Positions 5,560 through 6,995 of a stretch of 6,995 nt of DNA are shown piece after piece. Each line of letters opens with the position of its first letter. Positions within the stretch are counted from its first letter, which is position 1. A program made the position numbers and the translations under genes. The notes beneath the pieces are model-generated. The model had not been told where the DNA came from, searched no databases, and saw nothing but the letters and a program-made list of their open reading frames with translations. Origin of the DNA: Sphaerochaetaceae bacterium (GTDB lineage Bacteria > Spirochaetota > Spirochaetia > Sphaerochaetales > Sphaerochaetaceae); NCBI GenBank assembly GCA_024405065.1, contig JAKSPF010000062.1, positions 1-6,995 of the forward strand, read 5' to 3'.

Positions 5560-6995
5560 ATGGAAAACGTGATGGTGAAACTTCTGAAAGCGGTTGAAGA
5601 ACACGGTATTGAACCGGCCGTTTCCGATTCAACGGGAACTTTTACATACAGTGAGTTGCTGAAATTTGCAAAGTGTGTAGCTGCAAATCTGCAGAAGCAT
5701 TCTGTTCATTACGGAAGCCGCGTAATAGTTGAAGTCCCGAGGAGCAAAGAGTATGCAGGATGTCTTATCGGTTGCTGGATTATGGGCGCGGTTGCAATCC
5801 CGCTTTCAGACGATTATCCTGCAGAGCGCCTTGAGTATATAAAAAAAGATTCACAGTATGAAATTGCCATAGATGCAGCGTTTCTTGCTTCGCTTGACAG
5901 AACTCTTACCGTTGAACCGATTATTCCTGAAATGGATGCAGAAGGAGTTGTAATTTACACGTCAGGTTCAACAGGTAACCCGAAAGGTGTTGTTCACGAC
6001 TTTTACTCAATGAGTGCCGTCTCTGCAAGAAATACGATACACGATCATTCTGACGATACGGAACGTAACAACATTGTGGGTCTTGTGGCTCCGTTTACAT
6101 TTGTTGTAGGTACGGGGCTGTTTCTTTCTGCAATGCCTCTTGCAAAACATCTGGTAATAGTGCCGGATGAAATCCGTAAAGATCCGTTCAAACTCGCAAA
6201 GTATTACGATGACAATGACATTGAATCATCTTATGTTCCGCCGAGAATGGTTGATTTCATGCTTAAGCATAACAAATCGCTGAAAGTTATTTCCGTGGGT
6301 TCGGAACGGATTACCAACCTTTATTTCAACGAACATCCAGTGGTGATGAACGGATACGGTTCTACGGAGCTTTTCGGCGGTACTTTAGCATTCAAAATAG
6401 ACAAACTGTATGAAAATACGCCCATAGGAAAGCCGTTCGGAAATGAAAAAGCATACGTTCTGGATGAAAACAACAATGAAGTGGAGGTGGGTGAGCTTTG
6501 TATTACAGGCGGAGTTGCAAAGTGTTATCTCAACCGTCCGGAAGAAACAAAAAAAGCTTTTGTGAAGAATCCTTTTTCAAAAACAGACGGTTTTGAAAGA
6601 ATGTTCAGGACCGGTGACATAGTGCAAAGACTTCCGGACGGAAATCTTGTTTTCATTGAACGCAGGGACTGGATGGTGAAAATCAACGGTCAGCGTGTTG
6701 AAGTTCTGGAAGTGGAAGGTACAATAAGGCGGTATCCGGGAATAAGCGAAATTGCAGTAAAGGACTTTACCGCAAAAAACGGTATTACGTATTTAGTGGC
6801 ATATTACTGCGGAGATGACGGTATTACCGAAGAGGATCTCCGTAATCATTGCAAATCAAATCTTACGTCATATATGGTTCCGAGTTTTTACATACGCATG
6901 AAATCCCTGCCGCTGAACCCGAACGGAAAACTTGACAGAAAAAATCTCCCCGAACCTGATATTTCGGCCTTTAAAAGAGAATACGCAGAACCTGA
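5560..6995 (+). CDS. NRPS-type adenylation (AMP-binding) protein, C-terminus beyond window
   Basis: The frame is open for 478 codons to the right edge. The protein belongs to the ANL superfamily of carboxylate-activating enzymes, which form an acyl-AMP and pass the acyl group to a carrier thiol. Adenylation core motifs appear in order: A2-like (about 71-94, ending YPAERLEYI), A3 YTSGSTGNPKGV (133-144), A5 NGYGSTE (264-270), A6 GELCITGG (311-318), A7 FRTGD (349-353), A8 RRDWMVKINGQRVE (368-381), and A10 NPNGKLDRKNLP (453-464) with catalytic Lys457. The segment after A10 (PDISAFKREYAEP) resembles the linker to a carrier domain, so a multidomain NRPS-like protein probably continues. There is no N-terminal condensation domain, as in a loading module. 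In the A4 region (179-200, PFTFVVGTG) the usual substrate-binding Asp is not apparent. Start ATG-5560 has AAGGA ten bases upstream. DltA-like or other acyl-AMP ligases are alternatives; DltA is less likely from the C-terminal linker. Confidence 0.88.
   Translation, partial: MENVMVKLLKAVEEHGIEPAVSDSTGTFTYSELLKFAKCVAANLQKHSVHYGSRVIVEVPRSKEYAGCLIGCWIMGAVAIPLSDDYPAERLEYIKKDSQYEIAIDAAFLASLDRTLTVEPIIPEMDAEGVVIYTSGSTGNPKGVVHDFYSMSAVSARNTIHDHSDDTERNNIVGLVAPFTFVVGTGLFLSAMPLAKHLVIVPDEIRKDPFKLAKYYDDNDIESSYVPPRMVDFMLKHNKSLKVISVGSERITNLYFNEHPVVMNGYGSTELFGGTLAFKIDKLYENTPIGKPFGNEKAYVLDENNNEVEVGELCITGGVAKCYLNRPEETKKAFVKNPFSKTDGFERMFRTGDIVQRLPDGNLVFIERRDWMVKINGQRVEVLEVEGTIRRYPGISEIAVKDFTAKNGITYLVAYYCGDDGITEEDLRNHCKSNLTSYMVPSFYIRMKSLPLNPNGKLDRKNLPEPDISAFKREYAEP

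Overview
The window is moderately AT-rich bacterial chromosome with tightly spaced genes on both strands. Gene content and protein style most resemble a host-associated or rumen-type spirochete (Treponema-like). The clues are a clade-X type phosphofructokinase with a trypanosome/plant/Treponema-like active site, a long NAD-dependent DNA ligase with a tail after the BRCT domain, and an ArgR with a GYYYSLP wing. No 16S or other decisive marker is present, so this placement is inference and a clostridial host is not excluded.

Layout from left to right. (1) 1-270, minus strand: the first 90 codons of an SLC13/DASS-type membrane permease, running off the left edge. (2) 374-446, plus strand: tRNA-Ala(CGC) with the G3-U70 identity pair, preceded by a plausible sigma70-type promoter. 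(3) 542-2683: ligA, a complete NAD+-dependent DNA ligase. (4) 2820-4136: a 6-phosphofructokinase predicted to use ATP. It overlaps by one base (TGATG) with (5) 4136-4741, an unrecognised two-helix membrane protein, so these two look like a translationally coupled pair. (6) 4777-5247, minus strand: argR, the arginine repressor, convergent with gene 5 and best started at an internal GTG that has a good Shine-Dalgarno. (7) 5248-5559: an intergenic region unusually dense in direct and inverted repeats. (8) 5560 to the right edge: a nonribosomal-peptide-synthetase-like adenylation (AMP-binding) domain, starting without a condensation domain and ending where a carrier domain would normally begin.

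Functionally most of the window is housekeeping: tRNA, DNA replication/repair, glycolysis and control of arginine metabolism. The two least ordinary parts are the repeat-rich divergent region between argR and the adenylation gene, and the adenylation gene itself. In a hand alignment that protein lacks the aspartate that anchors the alpha-amino group of the substrate in classical NRPS adenylation domains, so it may activate something other than a standard alpha-amino acid. No CRISPR array, insertion sequence, prophage or obvious new defence system was seen.
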